From Blastomussa wellsi (lineage: Eukaryota; Cnidaria; Anthozoa; Scleractinia; Plerogyridae): DNA of 64,000 nucleotides. Location: assembly GCA_947652115.1 (NCBI GenBank), contig OX393564.1, positions 21,243,976 through 21,307,975 on the forward strand, given 5' to 3'. Below the pieces are notes generated by a model. The model worked only from the letters and a program-made list of their open reading frames with translations. It made no database searches and was not told the DNA's origin. Shown here piece after piece: positions 1 to 11,084 of the stretch. Each line of letters begins with the position of its first letter. Position 1 is the first letter of the stretch. Both the position numbers and the translations under genes were made by a program.

Positions 1-256
1 TTCCAAGCTGACGTTTCTGTTCATCGAACACTCCTAGACCCGTAATGGTAACGCTGTTACCGAATTGTAAATTATCAACAAATTCAAAACAAAAATGAAA
101 ACAAATCTCGAGACTGCGCAGTACGGACTTGAAATCAGCTTAAACTGTGTATTTTATCTTGTACCCAGATGTTTGCTCACTTGGCAGGTTGAGAAGATCT
201 GGGTACGAGATGACTGCGAATTGTAAAGCCACTTAATCTGAAGATTGTCTTTCTAG

Positions 257-3200
257 GGTGCTTGTGTTCTGGGGATCAATGCTGAACCAGTTACCATCAA
301 GAAAATCGAGTGTACTATCATCGACCATGGCTTTGAACAAGGATGGATTACACCACAGGTACAACGGCTTTTACTAATGCTGGTTTGATAGATCTTTAAT
401 CGTATTAATTCAGGACCTTTCTTTTATCTTATAGATGAACCTTTTCAAACGCCACTTGTTTCACCAAGTTGAAATTATACTGAAAAATTTTGATGTATGC
501 TCCTTCCAGTGTGGGGCAGAAGGATAGACTAGAGTAGTTCTGATAGTGTTTAAATTTTAAGATTTCTCAAACATTTCGAATCTTTCAGATTCCAGCTCTT
601 CGAACAGGGAAAAGGATCGCCATTATAGGAAGTGGACCTTCAGGATTAGCGGCCGCTGCACAGCTAAACAAGGTGCGAGATAAAACGTGCTCTTGATTGG
701 CTGAATCAACACAACAGTAGTTTTCTTCGCAGTCGTTACTTGAGTCGTCATGGTATTCTTCCTAGTTGGGTATCAACAAATTATCAAGGCCTCTATTTTT
801 TACGAGCAGTTTTCAAATGAGTGTCTTGAAACCAGACCCAAAGTTATCACTGTGGCCAATCGCACGGACGAAAAATCTGGTGACCCAATCGAACTCGAGC
901 AAATATATGGAGTCGGCTCGAAGCGCGGAAAAACGTGTGTCGCGATTGGTTTGGTTTTGCTTATGATTGGCTGAGATAATGGCGCGAACTTTTTGTTTCT
1001 TTCAACCAATCACTAAGCTTCAAAACCGAATCATACGCGGATTGCGTCCGTCACAAGTGAAAATCGCACTATCAGCCTCGGCCAATAACACAAACCTTGG
1101 CCTTGACAATTCTCGTTATTGCACGAAAATCTGGTCAAATAATTAATATCAAGCATCCGGTTATTTGTTCTATACTGTAGGCCGGTCACTGGGTTACAGT
1201 GTACGAGAGAAACGACAGATGTGGTGGACTGTTGATGTATGGCGTGCCTCCAATGAAGCTAAGCAAAAAGGTTAGTTCTGAAGTTAAAATACTGAAGTCT
1301 GTGTCAATCCCAGGGATCAGGGAAAAACAACCTTTCCCAAAAGTAACCTCTGCCAACCGAAAGCTCGAATCTGGGCTCCTCAACTTGGAATTCAACAAAC
1401 TAACCTTCTGCGCGTTAGGCGTCTGGCGTTCAACAAACTTGAAACAAACTAACCACCTACTAGCACATACATTCTGAAGGAAATTTTTGCCGGGTACGTG
1501 ATTTATCAATTCCAAACATCGCTTTCTATAAACTAGACGATTGAGCCGGAAGTCTCACAGACACCTTCACATCCTGCACTTATTTGTGTCCCTGCGTTAG
1601 AGCCAGAATATTTTTCACCGACTGCATAAACGTACAGCGTTTGCGTGCGTAACAGCCAATCAGATACACGACTTGGATCTGATATTCTCTGAAGTGTAAC
1701 GTCATCAGTAAGGGATCCCAATCCCGATCCCGATCCCAGTCGGAGGAACAAGTGTCAGTTGATGACGAAATCAGGACTGAGCCCACGGTGTTTACCCCTA
1801 AAGTTGCTAAGCAACGTGACATATTTGCTTTCGCGATTACTTTCGGTCTATTCGCGAGCTTTCGTGCACGTTTTGGATTGGTTAAAACAAGTCGGAAATT
1901 CCTCGCTTGTTTCAACGAAGATTTTCCAAAACTGGCACGTGGTCATCTGACTGTCTTGTGCGGAGTGTAAACATGTGCGAGAAAAGAGACATTAGTTATT
2001 TTTTAAGCTTTATCTGCGGCCTTTTGCACCTTCTCCATTCGTCTGAAATTTAACGTTTTTGTTGCCATAGATTGTTCAACGTCGTGTGGACTTGTTAGCG
2101 GCTGAAGGCATCAAGTTTGTAAACAATGCTGAGGTGGGAAATAACGTGGATGCACAGCAACTCTTACAAGATAACGACGCTGTCCTGTTGGCTGTCGGCT
2201 CAACATGCCCGCGTAACATTCCCTTGCCAGGTAAGTTTCTACTTGTGCTTCATTTTGAGCGTTAAGGGAACCTCGGCTCTTGAAACAAGTTGACGTTAAA
2301 CGGACACTGTCACGATAAATTTGCTTTAACTGTTGTAACTTAACGACATGGTCCCTACATTTATGTAGTAAGAACTTTATTAGGTCTCACTGAATGATTA
2401 AAAACAATTTCTAGTAGAAAGTCCACACTGCAGCAACATTTTGCAAAATTTTAAGCCCAGCTTGAACCTTTGAAAAACTGACATCCTGACGCTTTTTCAA
2501 TCCGTTTCCATCCTCGCCATCGTTAGCCATCCTCACTTCCTGATTGGTTCTTATCATTTTTCGAGTACCGCTGTACAAAATGAAACCATTATTGTTCAGC
2601 TTCCAAAGATCGATGATTGTTTTTGAGATTTCCAAAATCATGCTAAAAATGGTGACAGTGTCCCTTTAAGTAGTCTAAAATCGTGTCTCAATACTAATTT
2701 TAGCGAATGAGGGAGGTACAACATTTCAAAATGATAAAAAAATCCGCCATGTTGGATTTTATGACGTCATTGCGTTGTCCTTATTGTTAATAATGAGAAG
2801 TTCTTTTGTGTGAATCAATGGCACAACGCACTGAGGTCATAAAATCGAAAATGGCGGTGCGCGGAAAATTTAAAAGCGATAATCGTTTTCTCGGTTTATG
2901 AGTATGAAATGTTGTCTTCATTTGTAATTTAGACACTATCAACTTTTTTCAAGAGCCGAGGTTCCCTTTACTCTTCGCCTGAGTAGTGTAGCAGTTCTGT
3001 TAGTCCTTCTTGTTCCTGTTAGCTGTTCTGCTATTCTCTCGAAGACTAGGCGAGTCACTCATATGATCATACGAGACTGGCCTTGCGAGATCAGAACCGC
3101 TACCCGAGCCAAGGGTACAACAAAACACTTTTTAAAGGAATTGTTTGTTTCTTACGTGGAATATTTGTATTTTAATTTTAGGCCGTGATTTGGAGGGGAT

Positions 3201-6200
3201 CCATTTCGCCATGCAGTTCTTGGAAACGTGCCAGAAAAGGCTCATGGGTAATTATAACCTGCCTTCCCTTGACGCCACTGGATTGGATGTTATCATCATT
3301 GGCGGAGGAGACACTGGGGTGGATTGTATTGGAACCTCACTCAGACAGGTACACATCACAGTCGTTACATGATGTGGATATCTGAAATTAGATGGCAAAA
3401 TTTCAACTGAATTGCATTTGTGGGAAACTAACGGTCACGTGATCAGCTGCTTTCCCGAGGAAAAGTTTTGCGCGTTTCGCGACGGTGTAACCTGCAGCGT
3501 ACTCTTGTTAGGTGTTAATCTTTGTCTTTATTTTTTCATCCCACAGAATGCAAAGAGTATCACCAATTTCGAGGTGTTGGGCATGCCTCCCAAGAGCAGA
3601 AGTTCAAGCAATCCATGGCCTCTGTGGCCAAAAGTCTTCAGAGTTGAATATGGTCACGAAGAGGTGTGCACTTCGTAATTAAAAATAAACATTTTGTCTG
3701 AAAAGACTGAAGATCAACTTTGTTCCATTTCAAGATCAGTGTGCTGAAATCAGTCTGTTGGAAAATCTTGTTTTCTTTTTCTGTCCTATATTTTGTTCTT
3801 TCTTCTCTTATGAAAATAACTGGTTGTTTTGTTTACCACAGGCCGCCTTGAAATATGGGGCAGATCCTCGTGTATTCAGCATCATGAGTAAGGTATGTGA
3901 TTGAATGTTATATAATAAAGCCCAATTATGGACACATTTTGATTGGTTCCTTCCTATGATCTATTAAAGAACACACACACTTATGACGTTTATCTTTTGT
4001 TTCTTTATTATATAAAACCGATAGATTCCATGTTGCCGTGCGTCTGTTCTGTAATAGATCACAGACGACGTAAAAACGGGGTAAAAATATCAGTGACACA
4101 CTCGGTGTGCCATTTTTTGTTCTTATCACATTTTGGCGTCATCAGTGATTACTGAACAGACGCACGGAAACATGGAATCTATTTGTAAATTTTATAATTA
4201 ATTAGGCACATCTCGTTGTTTCTCCTGTTTTGTTTCACTGAGTTTGAATCGTTTTCTGTTTTGGCAATTTTATTTCTTTTTTGTGTATCCAGGAATTTAT
4301 AGGAGACGAGAAAGGTCATGTCAAAGGCGTCAGAACAGTGGAAATCAACTGGGTGCAGGTAGGAGTTTTGCTGTTTCCTTCTTACAGCTCAGTAGGCGAA
4401 TCTTTGTTTACAATATTTTTTCTCATTAGCATAGGGGCGTCAGTTTTTGATCCAGCTACAAAAATATCAGCTCTGGATATTGTAAGAGCATGGCACGTTT
4501 CATTGTCCCGTAGAATTTGAGCCCGTTATCATGTAACGCGGGCTTCAAAACTCATAAAAGCTCATAATCCCAGACGATCGGGGATTTCACTGTTTCCCGA
4601 CCGTCCCAGATTTTTCAGACTAATGAAAATTGGAAATCTTTAATATCCCCGATCGCCTGGGATGGTCGGCGACAAATCAGGAAAATCGGGAGTGTTTCTA
4701 TTTTCCCGACGCGTCCCAGATTTCTGCGATAGTCGGCGATCACTCGTTTCCGATGGTTTTAACTTGTTGCCAATCCTCTAGCTTCTTTTTAATCGCTTGG
4801 CTCCAGTCCTAAATTCAGAATGTCGAGAGAGTCTGTAACAGGACATCTGACGTTTCTCCGATATATGGGTAAAATCTTAGCCTGGTTTTCATATGTCGGA
4901 AAAATCCCAGACGGTCGGGGATGTCACTGTTTCCCGACTGTCCCAGATTTTACAGATATTTCGGAGACACGCCAGTCGTTGTGTTGCAGATTCTCTCCAC
5001 AAGCAATTAAAAAGAAGCCAGAGGACTGGCAACAAGTAAACCATCGGAAACCTCCCCGACAGTGGATATATGTCGGGAATGATCGCCGACCATCGCAGAA
5101 ATCTGGGACGCGTCGGGAAAATAGAAACGCTCCCGATTTTCCCGATTTGTCGCCTACCATCCCTGGCGATCGGGGATATTAAAGATTTCCAATTTTCATT
5201 AGTCTGAAAAATCTGGGACGGTCGGGAAGCATTGAAATCCCCGATCGTTTGGGATTTTCCCGACGTAATGAAAGCGCAGATTCTCCCGATATGCGGACAA
5301 GTACGGAGAAGCTAGAGGATCGTTAACGGGCTAAAACTATCGCAGACGTCCCCGAAGGTACTACATATTTCAGTTTTTCAAATCGGTTTATGACAAATAT
5401 CGTGCGAGTAAGTAGAATCACCGCAAGAATAGCCATTGTATATTCACGAGAGTCTAGAGAAGCGTAATCAATCACTAACACAGGAAACTTTAATCTGCAG
5501 GATGCCACTGGAAGATGGACAATGGAAGAGATTCCTAACTCAGAAAAAGTTTTCAAAGCCGACCTGGTTGTCATAGCAGCAGGATTCCTAGGACCTGAGA
5601 AAACATTGGCGGAACAATTTGGAATTAAGAAGGTAAGAGTATGATACTATGGCAAAGTCATGTTGTTGTCTTTTTCTTAATAATTTTCTGGATTGTTGTC
5701 CACAGGACCCCCGAAGTAATTTTGCCACTGAGAAGAACAAGTTCCTAACAAGTGTCCCCAGAGTATATGCTGCAGGAGGTGGGATGTTTCATCTTTATTT
5801 CACTTTTTCAATTTCTTCTTGCAAATCGGCCAGTTTTGCTGCTATCTTTCGAGTCACGCTTTCAGAATTTCTGGCACAAGGCGCGGAGAGGGGTTTGGCA
5901 GCCTCCCACGTCCCTTGGGCTTGTCACGCAATGTTTCCTCGTGGGGAGATGAAAGATTGCGTGACGAGGCCAAAGGGGAGAAGAGGTTGTTTACCCACAC
6001 CTCTTCCAATAACTATTCCTTCCGCTGCTTCCGAGCTAACCTCAGTAGGCTAACCCATTCGACTTCCTGCTAACAGTATCTGCTTTGATGTGAAGTATAT
6101 TCCGAAGTTCCTTGGATATAATTGTAGTTTAAGGGATAGTTTGGTGAAGCGCCTCGGGCAAGTAGTGAATGTGAGCGCTATAGAAATGAAATATTGTTAT

Positions 6201-6579
6201 TATTTATTTTTAATTCATATTTGAACTGCGGGTGTAGATGAAGGTAAAGAATGATCATCGCAGTGAATTTCCAATAAGAAAGAAGAAGCCTGAAAAAATC
6301 AAGCTCTAGTTTCCCAAAGCCCAGCGATTTCGTTTTGGCTTTGTATGGGCAATATCCAGTCTGCCCGAAGCCAAAAGACAAACTACACAATGTAAATTTG
6401 ATTTTTTTTTTCCAGATTGTCACCGCGGTCAGTCTTTGATCGTGACCGCCATTTCTGAAGGGAGACAGGCCGCTCGTCAAATCGACCTCGATCTCATGGG
6501 TGAAACCTCACTAGCAGGTCCGGGGGGCCAACTACACACCATTAAACCCATCCCTACAGAAATCAAGTCGACTGCGTGA
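257..6579 (+). CDS. GLT1: NADH glutamate synthase (GOGAT), C-terminal part, 5' truncated by window
   Basis: Makes glutamate from glutamine and 2-oxoglutarate. This is the flavoprotein (beta-subunit-like) end that takes electrons from NADH. Exons: 257-358, 589-672, 1181-1270, 2071-2230, 3182-3348, 3547-3663, 3842-3892, 4293-4358, 5501-5632, 5706-5778, 6416-6579; together 401 codons plus TGA, phases consistent. The first exon reads [19 protein letters not shown], typical of the GOGAT interdomain region. Exon 2 has the FAD dinucleotide fold [13 protein letters not shown]; exon 5 has the NAD(P) fold [11 protein letters not shown]; exon 10 carries VPRVYAAGG and exon 11 [20 protein letters not shown], the final FAD-binding part. 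The symbol is the yeast name (not the glutamate transporter). Vertebrates lack this gene; cnidarians keep it, where it may help recycle ammonium with symbionts (inference). Introns carry miniature transposons. Upstream exons for the amidotransferase and FMN domains are outside the window; nothing coding was seen in 1-256. Confidence 0.95.
2263..2970. mobile_element. TTAA-flanked MITE family A with a nested family-B element
   Basis: Outer element: left TTAAGGGAACCTCGGCTCTT, right AAGAGCCGAGGTTCCCTTTA. Family B (GGACACTGTCAC ... GTGACAGTGTCC, about 2298-2668) is inserted in its left arm at a TTAA. The uninterrupted relative is at 32922-33322. It begins about 33 bp after the exon-4 donor of glutamate synthase. 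Confidence 0.85.
4022..4182. mobile_element. Small hairpin MITE in glutamate synthase intron
   Basis: Arms TAGATTCCATGTTGCCGTGC / GTCTGTTC and their reverse complement GAACAGACGCACGGAAACAT / GGAATCTA, about 28 bp each with 1-2 mismatches. Confidence 0.75.
4568..5263. mobile_element. Foldback element, about 250-bp inverted arms
   Basis: 4568-4800 is matched in reverse by about 5020-5263 (ATCGGGGAT, TTTCCCGAC, CTGGGACGCGTCGGGAAAAT, CGGAAAC motifs in mirrored order). The core repeats the same CCCGACNGTCCCAGA theme. It lies between exons 8 and 9 of glutamate synthase. Confidence 0.8.
6178..6310 (-). mobile_element. tRNA-derived SINE 3' part, minus orientation
   Basis: Read in reverse it gives CCTGATTTTTTCAGGC-like sequence, GCGATGATCATTCTTTACCT and GCAGTTCAAATATGAATT, matching the tail of the SINE at 50295-50500. 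The tRNA-like head is absent. Confidence 0.7.
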
Positions 6580-7454
6580 AAAAAAAAACATTTTTGATGT
6601 ACAGAAAAAGACTTCAATGAGCCAGAAGGAGAGAGACAAGGAGACATTCTGTTGACACCTTAATTTAAAGATGGATTTCATTCCGGCATTTATTGCGAAA
6701 TAATTTATATATGGTTTGGTTTCGCAGAGGTGTTTATTCTAATGTAATCTTATATGAAAACAAAAAATGAAAACATGTTTATAGAGTAAAATGGGGGTTA
6801 CCGTCAAATATAAAAGGAAATTTATTCTAATATAACATTGGTACCTTAGTTGGTAATTTATTTTTTCTCTGTATATGCAGATAATTTGGCACTTTATATT
6901 TAATGGGACGAGGAGAAATATTAAAATGTTGGATCTCAAGGAGTCATAAAATTTATCAAATATTAGCAAAAAATTTTATTTGAAACTTTAATTCCAACAC
7001 AAACTTATATTTCCGAAAACAATTGAAGTATCGTCGGTCGTTTCTTTGTGTATAATAGGTATGAATGTGATATTGTTTTTAAATTGTGTTTTTAGGTAAA
7101 CTCACAGGTGATATTCTTTAACTTATTTCACTTTAGCTAACTTCTAAGATAATGAAATAAAATGACTTCTGAATTCTGAGTGAACGTTCGGCATAAAAGA
7201 AATCCCAGTCTTGCCTGTTTGTCATACTTCCGGCTGTAGGCAACTGAACTCATTCACTTTAGCTATGCCTTGAGGTTCACATTTGTTAGTGGAAAGAAAG
7301 GCATGCTTCCATGTTGCAAAAGCCGTTTTGAGTATTTTTTGCCAATTTCCCTACCTCGTAACTGACAAGATGTCAAAACGTCTAAAATATGCGAGTCTCC
7401 GGGTACCAGTGAATTGACCCGAGGTTAAGGCGGGATTCTACCTGAAAGCCGTTT
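6580..7454. other. Glutamate synthase 3' UTR and intergenic, no gene seen
   Basis: Very AT-rich, with no conserved frame or clear repeat. Probably 3' UTR to about 7170, then spacer. Confidence 0.5.
7156..7161 (+). promoter_or_regulatory. Candidate poly(A) signal of the glutamate synthase gene
   Basis: AATAAA lies about 580 bases after the TGA, at the end of an AT-rich stretch with no other gene. Position is plausible for a 3' UTR end; not proven. Confidence 0.4.
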
Positions 7455-7740
7455 TTCAGATCTCGTTTGCGTTTCATGGAATGCCAAAACTTTTCATTCA
7501 TCTCACCAGTGAATGTTTTGTGATGTTTTGTAAATTTTTGGATGATTTTTGGGTATATTTGGGAGGAGGGGTAAAATCTGGAGAATGGAGAAATATCATT
7601 ATGGAGTTTAAAAATTAGAATTTGAAGTTTAATATTAGAATATGCACACCCAAACAGCCCCCCTACCAAGCTGGGGTGCTCTTGGGTGGGGACAGCTGTC
7701 TGTGGTGTTTCAAAACTAGTTTTCTTCCTTTTATACCTAC
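7455..7740. repeat. Dispersed repeat shared with 51482-51780
   Basis: Both loci share CTCGTTTGCGTTTCA, AAATTAGAATTTGAAGT, CCCCTACCA and GGGGTGCTCTTGGGTGG-type blocks in the same order over about 290 bp. Not assigned to a class. Confidence 0.6.
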
Positions 7741-8768
7741 TCTAAACCTCACAAAATTTCATTCAAATTCGACGTTAGAGGCATGCGTCGCGCACACAGG
7801 GCCGTACTATTCTCTTTTTTCTGCTTCAGTTCGTACAAGAATTCCAATCCTTCGTAGTTCTTCTCCACGTTAAGTCCCAGTTCTTGCCACTGTCCATCAG
7901 GAGCCCATGTCAGGGCAACATGATTCTTATCATACGTAGCCCTTTAGAAGCACATAGCCAACCAGTTCCACCCTGTCTGCAATTACTCTACAGATGGAGG
8001 GAACATCTGATGCTGTTTACAAGTCTGTTTGAAATAGCGTTCGGGCAGAAGATCTTTAAAATATCCTTCGGAGCACTTGTTTTTAGAACCTCTCAAATGA
8101 CACAAGATGAACCGGGCCAAGTCGTTTGCATTTTTTTTCTCTCAGAAGAATTAATTCGGAAAAGCGACAGGAAATGGCTGAACATTTCACACAATGCTAC
8201 AGATAGTGGACGCGCGGTGTAAAAGCGGAGGGCGCTAAAAAGCATTAGGTTTATTTTGGAGATTTAGGTTGATAAATAAAGAACAGAACTGAGCGACAGT
8301 TGACAAAAATACTACTGTCAGATGGAGGCCAGAAAAACACCTGCCAGAAAAATCGCTGCAGGAAATCTAGGTAGGAACCATGGCTCAAGCTCCAAATTGC
8401 CCATCCTACGAGGCTATATGGTTCAAACTTGCCCAATCACATTGGATTAGACGAAAAAGGGGCGTGTAAGATAACGAAAAAAACATAGTTATAACAAGCG
8501 ACCAAAAATGAGGTTGGCTGAACGGGGTGTTGGCATAGACTTTCCCTCGTGATATTATATCCTTTTAGTATATTCTCAGCTCCGACTATTGCATTTCTAG
8601 CTTTTTGATTGGCCAAAAAACTCCGACTATGAGCCAATAGTTGGAGTTTTACGTCATATGGAAAATAGTGCGCCAAGTTTTTAACTTCAGCTCTCTATAA
8701 TGGCCGACACTGGCAGGTTTCACGAGCTGTCTCCCACAAAAATTCAAGAGATATGGTTTGAGAATTTA
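7741..8768. other. Intergenic, no gene recognised
   Basis: Short frames only; contains ATTGGCC / GCCAATAGTTGGAGTTTTAC motifs that look repetitive. Confidence 0.4.
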
Positions 8769-8896
8769 CTAAAACAATTATTCCATTCGCCCTTGTTGGA
8801 TATGAAGTGATTATAACCAACTCGCGCTACGCGCTCGTTGGTTATTTTATCACTTCATATCCAACGCGGGCTCATGGAATAATTGTTTTATATCGC
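8769..8896. mobile_element. Hairpin MITE
   Basis: Arms AAACAATTATTCCAT and GGATATGAAGTGATTATAAC are mirrored by GTTATTTTATCACTTCATAT and ATGGAATAATTGTTT around the core CTCGCGCTACGCGCTCG. Confidence 0.75.
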
Positions 8897-9488
8897 CCCC
8901 TCCGAAACCCATAATGCACTTGTACCGGGGTATTCCCAGTCCCTACCACTGAAGCGCCGCAGAAATACTTCATTTCCGGCAAACTCGTGTACATAAACGC
9001 CAGAAATTCCATTTAGCCATTGCGCGAAATACGCTTGCACCATGTGTCCGGGGCGTTGAGCCTGCTTAGGCATTCTGACTTGGAGGGACTGTAACCTGCC
9101 TGTCCGAGAAAATTACACAATTTCCGAATGCGTTAGCATTGAACAGGTATAAAACCGGCCAAAAATTGCAACTGCTGTTGCCCGAATCCTGAGCGTTTTG
9201 CCCGTAAAAGGTCGAAAATTTCCCCCCTCCCCCCCGGCTCGTACGCCTATGTGCTTAGGGTTGAACATACTATCGACACATTTTCTAGTGCACTTCTCTT
9301 CAGCTCACTCTTGCTTTATCTGGTTCTTGCTCACTGTTCACATTTTAAACTCCATAACATGCAATTTTGTGCAAAGGAAAGAAGGAATGGCACGATTTAT
9401 ACAAGACACGGATCATCCGTCTGGGATGAATTTGGGAAGAGAACGGTAATCTGTGCGAACTATCGTGGATAATCCGTCTAACGAACTA

Positions 9489-9589
9489 AAGGTGGATTTA
9501 CACGTTTACGCTAGTCGTTCATAGTGTCTCTAAATTTTTTTACGCACGTAAACGCACGTAAAAAAACACGCGACAGTGGAAATCCACCT
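9489..9589. mobile_element. Short inverted-repeat element
   Basis: Ends AGGTGGATTTACAC and TGGAAATCCACCT, with tandem CGCACGTAAA motifs in the middle. Confidence 0.65.
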
Positions 9590-9637
9590 AATGGCACACC
9601 GATAGTTCGTCCCAAAGTTCGTGCCGTATTTATACTA

Positions 9638-9705
9638 GACGGATAATCCGTCTGGACGGACGATCCGTCCAGACGGATAATCTGTCTTGACGGATGATCT
9701 ACTCC
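9638..9705. repeat. GACGGAT short palindromic tandem repeats
   Basis: Five or six copies of (A)GACGGATNATCCGTC-like units in a row; each is self-complementary. Related ATCCGTCT sequence is also at 9413-9480. Confidence 0.7.
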
Positions 9706-10730
9706 AAAAGTTTAAGGGCTTGTAAAACTAGTAATCCACGAACGGCAAAAATTAGGCGTCTGTGGTGTGCTGTTAAAAATAAGTCGGTTTGTGTTTGTTG
9801 TGGACGAGGGATTTTTTCCCCATTTTTCTGAGATTAGTTTAAAAATTTAAATTTAATTTAGAAATGGAACAGTTTGTCATGCCACTCCCTCAAAACATTT
9901 AGAGTTTATATGTCGCAAACGGGCGCAAACCACTTCGTAAACACAGCGGTAGGGAAGCAGCTCTCGTAAGCTTGTAATTCTACTGGTAGCAGTTGCTATT
10001 GTTTTAGGGGCTAGGGGCATTGTTTGTTCTGTTGTTTGTTCTTTTGTCCTCTCAATGCGTCGCAAGCCATTCATGTGAGACCTTACGAGAGCTGCTACCT
10101 CGCCCAAACACAGCAACACATCTTTTGGAACGTACGATGTAGAACCACACCTCTCGTGCTATTTTTCTCCACGTATAAACAAGGCAGCGTGTTACTTTAA
10201 GCCGCTGCGAAACAACTTGCACAAAACACTCTTTGGTGGTACCCACTTCAGACATTTAAACAACGGCGTCCCGGTAATTTGCAGTTTTCGCACAAAAAGA
10301 TTGATATGAGAGTAACACCCTTGTAGTTTTTAGCCAAGCGACGAGTGTGACGTTCTGATCTTCCTCTAAACACAGACTCGTGAAACATAGTCAACTCGGC
10401 TCAAGAATCAACAATAGTGGTCCACATTATTATCCACTTCGAGTTGATCAGAAACCAAGACGGTACTGAAGTCAGTCAAACTGTATTATCGAAAGTCCGT
10501 TCCACTTCCACAGATACACATACAACAATAGTTAAATAGCTTACTTAATCACTTGCTGAACGCGAAAAGCAGTGAAATTATTAACTACAGTGTTTTGAAG
10601 GCTTAGAGTCCTGGAATTACAAATACAACGAATGCGTTCTTGAGACGTCCTGTAGTAACTTGATCATTTCAGGCTCTGGATTTTGATGGCCCTTATTACG
10701 CTGTACAATTGTATTTTGGTGATTCTGAAT

Positions 10731-11052
10731 CTATTTTTCTTCCGTTTTCGTTGGGTTTTCTTCTTGTGGTTTTTTCCGTTCCAGGGAAGGCCAGCTTCCA
10801 ATGTCTTCTTTTCGCAGTTTGATCTCCACCTTGGTCTGGGAGAGAAGCACAGAACTCTTTTCTGGAAGGATTGTCTAAAAAAAGAAAATACCGTCATAAG
10901 CGCCTCTGTTCCAACAAGCACCCATCTGTGGATAAGATAGCGTGATTCTCAGACGGTCCAAGGTCGCTCATGTCACGCACTCTCTCCCCTCCCGGTCGCT
11001 CGTGTCACGCACTCTCTCCCTTCCCGACGGGGAGGGGAGAGAGTGCGTGACA

Positions 11053-11084
<32 letters not shown>

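Noticed and set aside
4820..5182. 120-codon ORF inside the foldback element
   Set aside because: Arises from the inverted repeat arms; no family match and not mirrored by a conserved frame.
5649..6053. 134-codon ORF
   Set aside because: It is a chance extension around the 73-nt glutamate synthase exon at 5706-5778 into its intron.
9638..9705. CRISPR-like array
   Set aside because: Units are adjacent short palindromes without spacers, in an animal genome.
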